NCBI GenBank assembly: GCA_001916715.1
Contig: MNSZ01000063.1
Location: 1-64,000, forward strand
DNA: 64,000 nt
Reading direction: 5' to 3'
Origin: Firmicutes bacterium CAG:24053_14
GTDB lineage: Bacteria; Bacillota; Clostridia; Oscillospirales; Oscillospiraceae
Positions 1-6,535 of the stretch are shown here, piece after piece. The notes under the pieces are model-generated. The model did no database searches. It had not been told where the DNA came from and was given only the letters and a program-made list of their open reading frames with translations. The position numbers were made by a program, and so were the translations under genes. The first letter of the stretch is position 1; each line of letters starts with the position of its first letter.

Positions 1-79
1 AAATTTTCTCGTTGCCATCTTTCCATGTAACTGAAAAGCCAGTAACTACACGGGTTTGCAGGGTGCAGGTTTCCACGAG

Positions 80-386
80 TACAACTACTTTTCGAGTGCA
101 GCTCGTTACAACCACTTCGATACGCTTCCATGTATAAATATTCACTTTTGGGGGCTAATCACATGATTTCGAGTGCTGCACCTTCGACCACTCGGACAAC
201 TCTCCGTATTACTCAAGTGTGATCCTTGCTCCGGAGGAATGCAAGAAAAACACGCAAGAACGATATGAAATTGTGAAATCCGAACCCGCGCAAAGCCCTG
301 TGCGGCGGACATTTTCAGCGGACGAAACGGCCGAAGCCTCCAAAAATTTTGAGTCAGGGCCGGTATGACCACTTCGATACCTATCC
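80..386 (-). repeat. degenerate tRNA-Ser-like 5' halves, three copies
   Basis: Read on the minus strand, three stretches start like class II tRNAs (5' G near 386, 205 and 129). Each has a D-arm-like block (CGAAGTGG or CCGAGTGG) and then an anticodon-loop-like block (ACTCGAAA twice, ACTCAAAA once). Only the first has something like a T-arm (near 275-290), and none has a matching acceptor 3' strand or CCA. They are therefore not functional tRNA genes as far as I can see. No convincing protein-coding gene is visible in bases 1-418. Confidence 0.4.
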
Positions 387-418
387 ATATATAACAAGCG
401 GCGCATGGCCGATTGCGT

Positions 419-820
419 TTAATTAATATCCTCGAGATCTATCGAATCGTCGTCCATGTCCATGCTCATCTCGCCGATGCGCATGCGGCGCTCGATCTTC
501 ATTTTCTCAACGTGCTCATGGATGAGCTCCTTGACCTCGTTCGGCTGGCGGATGTTCTTTAGCGTCAGCTCCGGGATGCTCTTATCCGTCGAGACCACCG
601 TCACCGAGCCGACGCCGAAAATGCGCTGCCACAGCGACACCGAAACGCGCAGATCGCGCACACGGTACAGCACGATCTCGTCATGCCTGACGTTCAGTAA
701 GCCGCGGCGCAGGAACAGTCTGTCCTCGCTCAGTGCATAGCGCGTGAAGCTTATCGGCATGCCGAGTATGCGTTTGCGGTCATGCCATATCTCGACTATC
801 TTTGAAACGAGCTTTGCCAT
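419..820 (-). CDS. PH-domain (bPH2/YdbS-like) protein
   Basis: A 133-residue protein. Its core (RYALSEDRLFLRRGLLNVRHDEI, split here as RYALSEDRLFLRRG and LLNVRHDEI) is the usual bacterial PH-like fold seen in YdbS/YdbT proteins, followed by an Asp-rich acidic tail (DMDDDSIDLEDIN). The start is taken at the ATG at 820 because AAGGAG lies 8 bases upstream. The GTG at 829 is inside that ribosome site. No transmembrane segment is seen. A partial copy of the intergenic repeat lies just upstream. The molecular role is unknown. Confidence 0.7.
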   Translation of the reverse strand: MAKLVSKIVEIWHDRKRILGMPISFTRYALSEDRLFLRRGLLNVRHDEIVLYRVRDLRVSVSLWQRIFGVGSVTVVSTDKSIPELTLKNIRQPNEVKELIHEHVEKMKIERRMRIGEMSMDMDDDSIDLEDIN

Positions 821-885
821 CGCGGTCACTCCTTACATTGTGCTATGATATTCTACCTAATCCAACGCAAAAAATCAAGTGTTTT

Positions 886-1045
886 TTTAGAGGCGCTTTA
901 ATGCACCTACGGACACGTTTTTTGCGGTGGCCCGGTGTCGAAGTTACCGGCAAAACCGTGCGGCTTTGCCGCAGCCGAGAGCCAATGGAGTGCGGCGAAA
1001 AATTTCAGCGCCGCATCGGTTTGATGCGGAGCTGAATTTCATTAA
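886..1045. repeat. partial copy of the AGAGGCG/GGATACG intergenic repeat
   Basis: It begins TTTTTTTAGAGGCG and continues with GCACCTACGGACACG, TTGCGG, CCCGGTGTCGA and AAAACCGT, the ordered blocks of the family found many times after 30.8 kb. Only one end is recognisable; the far side ends in a short palindromic stretch around 1000-1035. This is the only copy seen to the left of the island. Confidence 0.75.
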
Positions 1046-1059
1046 GATTCCCGCAAATG

Positions 1060-1089
1060 AAAAAGTGCAGCCGAATAGCTGCACCTTTT
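1060..1089. terminator. bidirectional intrinsic terminator
   Basis: GTGCAGC and GCTGCAC pair around a 6-base loop. The stem is flanked by an A-run on the left and a T-run on the right, so it can work in both directions. It lies directly after the stop codon of the leftward 105-aa gene. Confidence 0.75.
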
Positions 1090-1094
1090 GCGGA

Positions 1095-1412
1095 TCACTT
1101 AATCGTTGCCCTTGCGTTGTCGAGGGTGATGACGATGCCGTTCTTTGCGGCGACCTCATTTACCTGAGCGACGAGCTTGGATGCGTAGACGTTCAAAAAC
1201 TTGACCGTGAGCGCTTCCTTCTGCTTGGGGCTCATCGCGGCGAGGATGCCCTTGACGATCTTCTTGGAAAACTCGGGCGACGCGCCGACGCACTTGCGGA
1301 TCAGCGGATTCACGCCTTCGCTTTCGGACAGAATTTTTATCAAGTCGGGCAGGAAGGTGTCAAGCGTTTCGGTGTAGTCAAATTCGCTTACCTGCATTGT
1401 TAATTCGATCAT
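1095..1412 (-). CDS. conserved hypothetical protein, 105 aa
   Basis: Mostly helical protein without signal peptide or membrane segment. The start is the ATG at 1412, with GGAGG 7 bases upstream; an earlier in-frame ATG at 1436 has no ribosome site. AT-rich sequence upstream (1437-1475, reading left) contains two TATAAT-like boxes. I do not recognise the family. It is monocistronic, ending at the hairpin at 1060-1089. Confidence 0.6.
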   Translation of the reverse strand: MIELTMQVSEFDYTETLDTFLPDLIKILSESEGVNPLIRKCVGASPEFSKKIVKGILAAMSPKQKEALTVKFLNVYASKLVAQVNEVAAKNGIVITLDNARATIK

Positions 1413-1530
1413 TGCAAACCTCCGGTGAAATTGCATACATTATATATAACAGATGCATTATACAGAAAAGCGCCGAAAATAGCAACACTAAATATTTTTT
1501 TGACTTTCAAAAGTTTTTGCCGCAAAAATA

Positions 1531-1559
1531 TTGACAATTCGCAAAAATGTTGTTATTAT
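1531..1559 (+). promoter_or_regulatory. sigma-A promoter of the tRNA cluster
   Basis: TTGACA at 1531-1536 and TATTAT at 1554-1559 are separated by exactly 17 bases, a near-consensus housekeeping promoter. The first tRNA starts about 30 bases downstream. Confidence 0.85.
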
Positions 1560-1590
1560 CTTTAAGCTGAATATCAATGGGGACGGCCAT

Positions 1591-1664
1591 GCGGGCGTAG
1601 TTCAATGGTAGAACACCAGCCTTCCAAGCTGGATACGTGGGTTCGATTCCCATCGCCCGCTCCA
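1591..1664 (+). tRNA. tRNA-Gly(TCC)
   Basis: Acceptor GCGGGCG pairs with CGCCCGC. The anticodon stem CCAGC/GCTGG closes the loop CTTCCAA (anticodon TCC), a GTTCGATTC T-loop follows, and CCA is encoded. It is the first of five tRNA genes on one strand. Confidence 0.95.
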
Positions 1665-1679
1665 AAAAAGCGGAAACAT

Positions 1680-1756
1680 GCGCCAATAGCTCAGCAGGAT
1701 AGAGCAACTGCCTTCTAAGCAGTAGGTCGGGGGTTCGAATCCCTCTTGGCGTGCCA
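1680..1756 (+). tRNA. tRNA-Arg(TCT)
   Basis: Acceptor GCGCCAA pairs with TTGGCGT (one G-T at position 1:72). The stem ACTGC/GCAGT closes loop CTTCTAA, anticodon TCT. The T-loop GTTCGAATC is normal and CCA is encoded. Confidence 0.93.
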
Positions 1757-1768
1757 AATAAAAATATG

Positions 1769-1845
<77 letters not shown>

Positions 1846-1850
1846 CAAGT

Positions 1851-1882
1851 CACAGAGGCCGGACAAAAGCCCGGTCTCTGTG
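1851..1882. repeat. 12-bp stem hairpin between tRNA-His and tRNA-Gln
   Basis: CACAGAGGCCGG and CCGGTCTCTGTG form a long stem with one G-T pair. No T-run follows, so it is more likely a processing or spacing hairpin in the tRNA precursor than a terminator. Confidence 0.55.
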
Positions 1883-1905
1883 TACAATAGAATAGATATA
1901 GATGG

Positions 1906-1979
1906 TGGGATGTAGTGTAATGGTAACACCTCAGACTTTGACTCTGATATAGTGGGTTCGAGTCCCGCCATCCCAGCCA
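1906..1979 (+). tRNA. tRNA-Gln(TTG)
   Basis: Acceptor TGGGATG pairs perfectly with CATCCCA. The stem TCAGA/TCTGA closes loop CTTTGAC, anticodon TTG. CCA is encoded. Confidence 0.95.
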
Positions 1980-1984
1980 GACAT

Positions 1985-2060
1985 GCCCCAGTAGCTCAGT
2001 AGGCAGAGCACCTGCCTTTTAAGCAGGGTGTCCGGGGTTCGAATCCCCGCTGGAGCACCA
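1985..2060 (+). tRNA. tRNA-Lys(TTT), island integration site
   Basis: The stem CCTGC/GCAGG closes loop CTTTTAA, anticodon TTT. The T-arm CGGGGTTCGAATCCCCG is perfect and CCA is encoded. The acceptor GCCCCAG faces CTGGAGC, leaving a C3-A70 mismatch where a C-G pair is expected. The last 29 bases recur twice downstream, so the gene acts as the attachment site of the island. Confidence 0.93.
2032..2060 (+). other. attL-like site: 3' end of tRNA-Lys
   Basis: These 29 bases, from the T-arm to CCA, are repeated without change at 22209-22237 and 25465-25493. tRNA 3' ends are the classic targets of tyrosine recombinases of phages and integrative elements. No integrase gene is visible in the window. 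Confidence 0.8.
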
Positions 2061-2061
2061 T

Positions 2062-2107
2062 AAAAGACTGCACTTTTGTCTACCACGACAAGAGTGCAGT
2101 CTTTTCA
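2062..2107 (+). terminator. terminator of the tRNA operon with TTTGTCTACC loop
   Basis: A 19-bp stem (2062-2080 with 2087-2105, one wobble) closes the loop TACCAC and ends in CTTTT. The inner part TTTGTCTACC is shared with the hairpins at 22244 and 24700 although the outer arms differ. Confidence 0.8.
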
Positions 2108-2425
2108 TGTTTCCGGACCAAATCGACTCAAAATGGGAAAAAACAAGCAAAACGGGGCTTCGGAGCGGTCAACACGGCTGCAGCGAGGCCTTTTTTTCAT
2201 TTACACGGGCGATAATTCCCCAAAATAGCCCGTACATTTTTGTAAGTCTTTGATCCGTAAAGACTTATTCATTACGAGTAAGTGAGCGGATTTGAACCGC
2301 AGTAAATCTGATACGTTCTTTACTATTTTAACAATGCATTTTACATTTCTCTACTCAGCAAAGAACTCGATAAAGCTGTACCTGTGGGACTCGAATGTAC
2401 CAAAAATATCTCAAATACAGCCGAT
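2108..2425. other. non-coding stretch
   Basis: I see no gene here. The stretch holds a GC-rich inverted pattern around 2155-2200 and AT-rich sequence leading to the riboswitch promoter. It may be the left junction of the island. Confidence 0.4.
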
Positions 2426-2454
2426 TTGACAAAATCCGGAACCTATGCTATTCT
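2426..2454 (+). promoter_or_regulatory. sigma-A promoter of the SAM riboswitch leader
   Basis: TTGACA at 2426-2431 and TATTCT at 2449-2454 are 17 bases apart. Transcription would start about 30 bases before the riboswitch. Confidence 0.8.
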
Positions 2455-2492
2455 ATATATACGATCAGTGCACAGATCAAGAAAAACCAAAT

Positions 2493-2579
2493 AGCCTATA
2501 AGAGATGCGCGAGGGACAAGCCCGATGACCGCACGGCAACCTCCCGGAGAGAAAGGTGCCAAAGCTTGTACGATAGGTT
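2493..2579 (+). promoter_or_regulatory. SAM-I (S-box) riboswitch
   Basis: The ordered S-box blocks are present: AAGAGA, GAGGGAC, GCCCGATGA, CGGCAACC and AAGGTGCCAA. An outer P1 stem CCTAT/ATAGG closes the domain. S-adenosylmethionine binding normally favours the terminator form that follows, here at 2581. In known cases such leaders control methionine or sulfur genes. Here no such gene follows, which is odd. Confidence 0.85.
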
Positions 2580-2580
2580 T

Positions 2581-2609
2581 ATACCGGCCCTGCTAAGGCT
2601 GGTATTTTT
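2581..2609 (+). terminator. riboswitch-controlled terminator
   Basis: ATACCGGCC pairs with GGCTGGTAT around a 7-base loop and runs into TTTTT. It lies 1-2 bases after the riboswitch P1 stem, as expected for an S-box expression platform. Confidence 0.8.
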
Positions 2610-2649
2610 GCACCTATTTTCTGGGAGAAACAGGAAATGAGGTGCTTTT

Positions 2650-3183
2650 TTGATACACAATGATACTTGGTACGAGGTAAAAACCCATTGGGGCTGGTTC
2701 AGATTGGATGAGGGTGCTTACAGGGATTATCTGCAGGGAAAGCTCTGGATCACATGGAAACCCGGCAGGCCGCAGGAGCAGCAGAAGATTGATGGCGCAG
2801 TTGAGCTGATGCCCACCAACATTAGCGAAGAAGCAGTGCAGCTTCGAGACAAAGCAGGCAGATATGGCGTATACAGCACACTACAGCAGCTAATTCCCGG
2901 GGAGCAGGTCATCATTCCTTACAAACAAAGAATGAGCAGCCTCTCAATTGAAGAAATGAATTTGTCGGTCAGAGCCTCGAACGGCTTGATGAGAGCTGGA
3001 GCGAGCACATTCGGTAAACTCAGGGAATTGATGCACAGAGAAACGGGATTGCGTGGTGTCCGCAATCTTGGAGCAAAGAGCGAAAAGGAAATAACCATTG
3101 CATTTATTTCAGCCTGCTACCAGCAGCTTAATTCAACGGAGAAGGCTGTGTTCTGGCAGAAAGTGCTTGATCAGCACTGCTAA
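2650..3183 (+). CDS. RNA polymerase alpha-CTD-like protein
   Basis: 177 residues from a TTG start preceded by GAGGTG. The second half (about residues 95-160, with LSVRASNGLMRAG and GVRNLGAKSEKEI) matches the helix-hairpin-helix fold of the RpoA C-terminal domain, which binds UP-element DNA and activators. The first half, rich in Trp and Tyr, is not recognised and the RpoA assembly domain is absent. It is probably a DNA-binding accessory protein of a mobile element. It is the first gene after the SAM riboswitch and would be controlled by it. Confidence 0.6.
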   Translation: MIHNDTWYEVKTHWGWFRLDEGAYRDYLQGKLWITWKPGRPQEQQKIDGAVELMPTNISEEAVQLRDKAGRYGVYSTLQQLIPGEQVIIPYKQRMSSLSIEEMNLSVRASNGLMRAGASTFGKLRELMHRETGLRGVRNLGAKSEKEITIAFISACYQQLNSTEKAVFWQKVLDQHC

Positions 3184-3241
3184 TTGGACAGCAAGAGTTT
3201 TAAAATGGGGTCAAAGACCAGAAAAACAAGGTGGAAATGTT

Positions 3242-3394
3242 ATGGATTGGTTTGATATCGATCACAATGGCATAGTGGATGGCAGAGACTTCTTCATACT
3301 CAATGAGATTTTTGGCTTTGACGAAGAGGATAAGCAGGAGGAAGATGTTTTCTCCGACGATAGCGACGATGATTCCGATGATGATCTTTGGTGA
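3242..3394 (+). CDS. small acidic protein with one EF-hand-like loop
   Basis: A 50-residue protein beginning MDWFDIDHNGIVDGRDF. DIDHNGIVDGRD fits a calcium-binding EF-hand/dockerin loop, followed by an Asp/Glu/Ser tail of about 20 residues. The start is supported by a GGTGG box. It follows the alpha-CTD gene by 58 bases. The role is unknown, and only one loop is present where functional EF-hands usually pair. Confidence 0.5.
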   Translation: MDWFDIDHNGIVDGRDFFILNEIFGFDEEDKQEEDVFSDDSDDDSDDDLW

Positions 3395-3411
3395 TTGGAG
3401 GGTATGTTAGC

Positions 3412-3459
3412 GTGACCTACGACAAGGTCGCATCGCAGGAGGATTTTGACCGGTTTTGA
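3412..3459 (+). pseudogene. 15-codon leader-like remnant
   Basis: A GTG start with GGAGGG nine bases upstream opens MTYDKVASQEDFDRF and stops. It reads like the first codons of a longer, lost gene, or it is a short peptide. Nothing else in the next 60 bases continues the frame. Confidence 0.25.
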
Positions 3460-3524
3460 TGGTAGAAGTGTTCACACTCTTATGCTATAATTATTTTGAT
3501 AAATCGGAATTTGTGGAGGGAATC

Positions 3525-4148
3525 ATGGCAAGAGAAATAAACCCGAAAGATACATCTAGAGCCATGGCGTTTGAGCTTTGGATGCAGGCGCCGAACCCAA
3601 TGGTGACTTTCTTTAAAACGATAGATGTAACAAACCTAATCAGAATCAGTAAAAAGAAGCATTTGAAATTCAATATGCTGCTTGATTATTGTATTGGAAA
3701 AGCTGCTGTGGATGTGAAGGAATTTTATTTTCTTCCGGTTGGCGATAAGCTGATACAATATGACACGATTGCAGTGAACACAATTGTCAAGAATAGAAAC
3801 GGAGAAGTAAGTTCCTGCGATATTCTTTATTCGAATGATTTGAATACATTCAACCAGGACTACTTAAAATATACCGCTCAGGTTGCCAATAGCTGTCAGG
3901 ATTGGGATCTGTCCGCTGACAGTATGGTAATCGGCACATCAGCAATCGTTGATACTGAAATAGATGGTGCTGTCGGCATGAACAGTGGAATTTTCAACAA
4001 TCCGTTTATAATCTGGGGCAGATATAAAAAGAAGTGTTTCAGGTATTATTTGCCAATCTCCTTCCAGTTTCATCATACACAGATGGATGGCGCTCACGCA
4101 GGCAGATTCCTTGCAAATCTGCAGAATGAAATAAATGAATTGGGATAG
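3525..4148 (+). CDS. CatA-like O-acetyltransferase
   Basis: 207 residues with the chloramphenicol-acetyltransferase fold signature near the C-terminus: HHTQMDGAHAGRF, where the second His is the usual catalytic base and Asp-Gly ends the HHxxxDG motif. The length is close to CAT enzymes (about 215). The ATG at 3525 is chosen because GGAGGG precedes it; the upstream in-frame ATG lacks a site. Such proteins acetylate a hydroxyl with acetyl-CoA. Whether this one confers resistance cannot be told. It ends at the terminator at 4185. Confidence 0.75.
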   Translation: MAREINPKDTSRAMAFELWMQAPNPMVTFFKTIDVTNLIRISKKKHLKFNMLLDYCIGKAAVDVKEFYFLPVGDKLIQYDTIAVNTIVKNRNGEVSSCDILYSNDLNTFNQDYLKYTAQVANSCQDWDLSADSMVIGTSAIVDTEIDGAVGMNSGIFNNPFIIWGRYKKKCFRYYLPISFQFHHTQMDGAHAGRFLANLQNEINELG

Positions 4149-4184
4149 GTAACTTCCAGTTTGTAGGTTAAAACATTGATTAAG

Positions 4185-4213
4185 GAGCATCGGCTGACAC
4201 CCGGTGCTCTTTT
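4185..4213 (+). terminator. intrinsic terminator after the CatA-like gene
   Basis: GAGCATCGG pairs with CCGGTGCTC (one T-G) around a 7-base loop and is followed by TTTT. Confidence 0.8.
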
Positions 4214-4268
4214 CATGCTCGGAGCAATCCGGGCTATTTTTATGCCCATTTTTAGGAGGTGACGCAAT

Positions 4269-4306
4269 TTGGCAAGCAGAATCAAGGGCATTACCGTTGA
4301 GATCGG
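4269..4306 (+). pseudogene. 5' fragment of a phage tail tape-measure gene
   Basis: After a strong site (AGGAGGTGA) a TTG opens MASRIKGITVEIG, which is the typical N-terminus of tape-measure proteins of Gram-positive siphoviruses (usually followed by GDTTKL). The IS256-family element begins right there and the rest of the gene is absent. This marks a prophage remnant cut by the insertion. Confidence 0.55.
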
Positions 4307-5662
4307 GATAAGGTATAATAAATTGCGCAAATTTAGAAAGCAAAAAAGAGAGACATAGTTTGCAGACTCTGGTAGAATGAAGTCACCACACACCATTCTG
4401 AAAGGAGAAAGCAAACTATGTCCAAGAAGATTGTACAGCTAAACGAGGAAGTAATCAAGGGGCAACTGAAAGAATTGGTTCGCGGCAGCGTGGAAGAAAC
4501 GCTGAATGAACTGCTGGAGCAGGAGGCCGAGCAGCTGACCCAGGCTGCCCGCTATGAGCGAAACGAGGCCCGTCGGGGCTACCGCAGCGGCCATTATGAC
4601 CGGAACCTCACCACCACACCCGGAAACGTCACGCTCCATGTACCACGCCTTAAAGGTGTACCATTTGAGACAGCCATCATTGAGCGGTATCGCCGCCGGG
4701 AGAGCAGCGTAGAGGAAGCTCTCATTGAAATGTACCTTGCCGGTGTTTCTGTGCGCCGCGTGGAGGACATCACCGAAGCTCTTTGGGGCACCAAGGTGTC
4801 TCCCTCCACCATCAGTGAGCTGAACAAAAAGGCCTATGTTCACATAGAGGATTGGCGCAACCGTCCCTTACAGGGCGGCAAATATCCGTATGTTTATGTG
4901 GATGGTATTTATCTGCGCCGAAACTGGGGTGGAGAGTATGAAAATGTGGCCATTCTGGTAGCAATTGCAGTAAATGAGGACGGCTACCGGGAGGTCCTGG
5001 GGGCCGCCGAGGGCATGAAAGAGGACAAGGCCAGTTGGGTCAGCTTCTTTCAATGGCTCAAGAGCCGCGGCCTGAACGGCGTGAAACTCATTGTTGGAGA
5101 TAAGTGCCTGGGTATGCTGGAAGCTGTGGGAGAGGTATTCCCTGATGCCAAATACCAGCGCTGCACCGTTCATTTCTACCGGAATGTGTTTTCTGTTGTT
5201 CCTCGCTCCAAGGTAAAGCTGGTAGCCAAGATGCTCAAGGCGATCCACGCCCAGGAGAGCAAGAAGGCTGCCCGGGAAAAGGCTAAAGCTGTTGTCGCTG
5301 AATTGAAAGACATGAAGCTGAAAGAGGCTGCCAAAAAGGTGGAGGATGGTATTGAGGAAACGCTGACCTACTGCGACTTCCCCTCTGAGCATTGGACACG
5401 GATCCGTACCAACAATGTGATCGAGCGACTGAACCGGGAGATCCGCCGCAGGACAAGGGTGGTCGGCTGCTTCCCGGACGGCAATTCAGCTTTGATGCTG
5501 GTCTGCGCACGGCTGCGCCATGTAGCTAGCACCCAATGGGGCAACAAAAAATACATGAATATGAAGCACTTAGAGACGGCTCTGGAAGACGCCTCTATTG
5601 CCGGCTGACCTCATTCGGCCGGAGTCTGCAAATTAAATTTGCGCATAACTCTTGACACTACC
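4307..5662. mobile_element. IS256-family insertion sequence
   Basis: One transposase gene of the Mutator/IS256 type sits between inverted ends. TGCGCAAATTTA at 4324-4335 is mirrored at 5634-5645, and TTTGCAGACTC is found inside both ends. The right end continues to ACTCTTGACACTACC (5662). The left outer end is diverged. No target duplication is visible across the two flanks, so sequence was probably lost on one side by recombination. Confidence 0.8.
4418..5608 (+). CDS. IS256-family transposase
   Basis: 396 residues, full length for the family (about 390-410). The DDE triad can be placed: Asp in YVDGIYL, Asp in IVGDKCLG, and Glu in NVIERLNREIRRRTRVVG, with the family's C/H motif CTVHFYRN between. 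A clear AAAGGAG site precedes the ATG. The gene looks intact and could support movement if both ends are recognised. Confidence 0.93.
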   Translation: MSKKIVQLNEEVIKGQLKELVRGSVEETLNELLEQEAEQLTQAARYERNEARRGYRSGHYDRNLTTTPGNVTLHVPRLKGVPFETAIIERYRRRESSVEEALIEMYLAGVSVRRVEDITEALWGTKVSPSTISELNKKAYVHIEDWRNRPLQGGKYPYVYVDGIYLRRNWGGEYENVAILVAIAVNEDGYREVLGAAEGMKEDKASWVSFFQWLKSRGLNGVKLIVGDKCLGMLEAVGEVFPDAKYQRCTVHFYRNVFSVVPRSKVKLVAKMLKAIHAQESKKAAREKAKAVVAELKDMKLKEAAKKVEDGIEETLTYCDFPSEHWTRIRTNNVIERLNREIRRRTRVVGCFPDGNSALMLVCARLRHVASTQWGNKKYMNMKHLETALEDASIAG

Positions 5663-5701
5663 AAAAAACAGACCCAAGGTCGAACCTTGGGTCTGTTTTT
5701 T
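5663..5701. terminator. bidirectional terminator between IS and gntR
   Basis: AAAAACAGACCCAAGGT and its exact complement flank a CGA loop, with A- and T-runs outside. It terminates the leftward catabolic operon/gntR and anything coming from the IS. Confidence 0.85.
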
Positions 5702-5705
5702 AAAA

Positions 5706-6389
5706 TCAGCTTTCCTGCCGTTCCTCCTCGGGGAAGGTGGAGATCAGTCTGGTGTAGCTGTTTTGAATATGCTTGTGCATGGCATCGTAGACTGCCTCGG
5801 GATCCCGAGAAAGGAAGGCGAGAATGATCTCTTTATGCTCCTGAATGGCATCATGTGTAAGGTTGATGCTATCGGGCTGGAGCTCGTTAAACCATCTCAG
5901 ACGCGCCGAATGAATGTTCAGCTTATTGAGAAACGACTGCATGTAGGTGTTCTTAAGATGTCTGCAATACAGATCGTGGACCTCAAGGTCGGATGCAACA
6001 TACTTGTTGTAATCATAAGGCTCGCTCTCGAGCTTGTTGAGATCTATGAGGCAGTTCGTCAGCTCCTCCTTGGGGATATAGGGAGTGGCTTCTCTTGCGG
6101 CGAAGGGTTCGAGCGCAAGACGGCATTTCCATACATCCATAAGGTCATTTTTCGAGATGTTCGTGACGATAGTGCCGCAGCGGGGTATGATCTTGGTAAA
6201 GCCGTCTCTCTCAAGCATATTGAGAGCTTCCCTTATCGGGGCACGGCTTATGTTGAGCATCTTCGACAGACCTTCCTCGGTAAGACGCATGCCGGGCTTG
6301 AGCTCACCGGAGGTTATCATATCCAGCAATATATCATAAGCCTGCTGCTTGAGTGATGGAGTTTTACTTAAATCATGTTCTAAACGCAA
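5706..6389 (-). CDS. GntR/FCD-family transcriptional regulator
   Basis: 227 residues. An N-terminal winged helix (about 13-72; GMRLTEEGLSKMLNISRAPI and REALNMLERDG) is followed by an FCD ligand domain whose metal site can be placed at Asp134, His138, His185 and His207. FCD regulators sense small organic acids. The start is TTG at 6389, 7 bases after GGAG. It has its own promoter and lies at the end of the leftward catabolic operon. Palindromes in the gdhA/TRAP divergent region are plausible operators, so it probably controls both arms. Confidence 0.88.
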   Translation of the reverse strand: MRLEHDLSKTPSLKQQAYDILLDMITSGELKPGMRLTEEGLSKMLNISRAPIREALNMLERDGFTKIIPRCGTIVTNISKNDLMDVWKCRLALEPFAAREATPYIPKEELTNCLIDLNKLESEPYDYNKYVASDLEVHDLYCRHLKNTYMQSFLNKLNIHSARLRWFNELQPDSINLTHDAIQEHKEIILAFLSRDPEAVYDAMHKHIQNSYTRLISTFPEEERQES

Positions 6390-6431
6390 AGGAAATTCTC
6401 CTTAATGGGCATTTTTTTGACAGCACTTTAT

Positions 6432-6459
6432 AGTATATCACGAGATTTTCCTTCGTCAA
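6432..6459 (-). promoter_or_regulatory. promoter of gntR
   Basis: Reading left, TTGACG (6454-6459) and TATACT (6432-6437) are 16 bases apart, about 45 bases before the gntR start. Confidence 0.7.
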
Positions 6460-6535
6460 TGTGATTTATGGGAAAAAATCGATGAAATTGTGCGCACATT
6501 CACACATTTTCTGCAAAAAACCGTATATGAAGCCG

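Noticed and set aside
2395..2640. Small open frame across the SAM riboswitch
   Set aside because: It overlaps the aptamer and terminator, which explain the sequence; no ribosome site is present.
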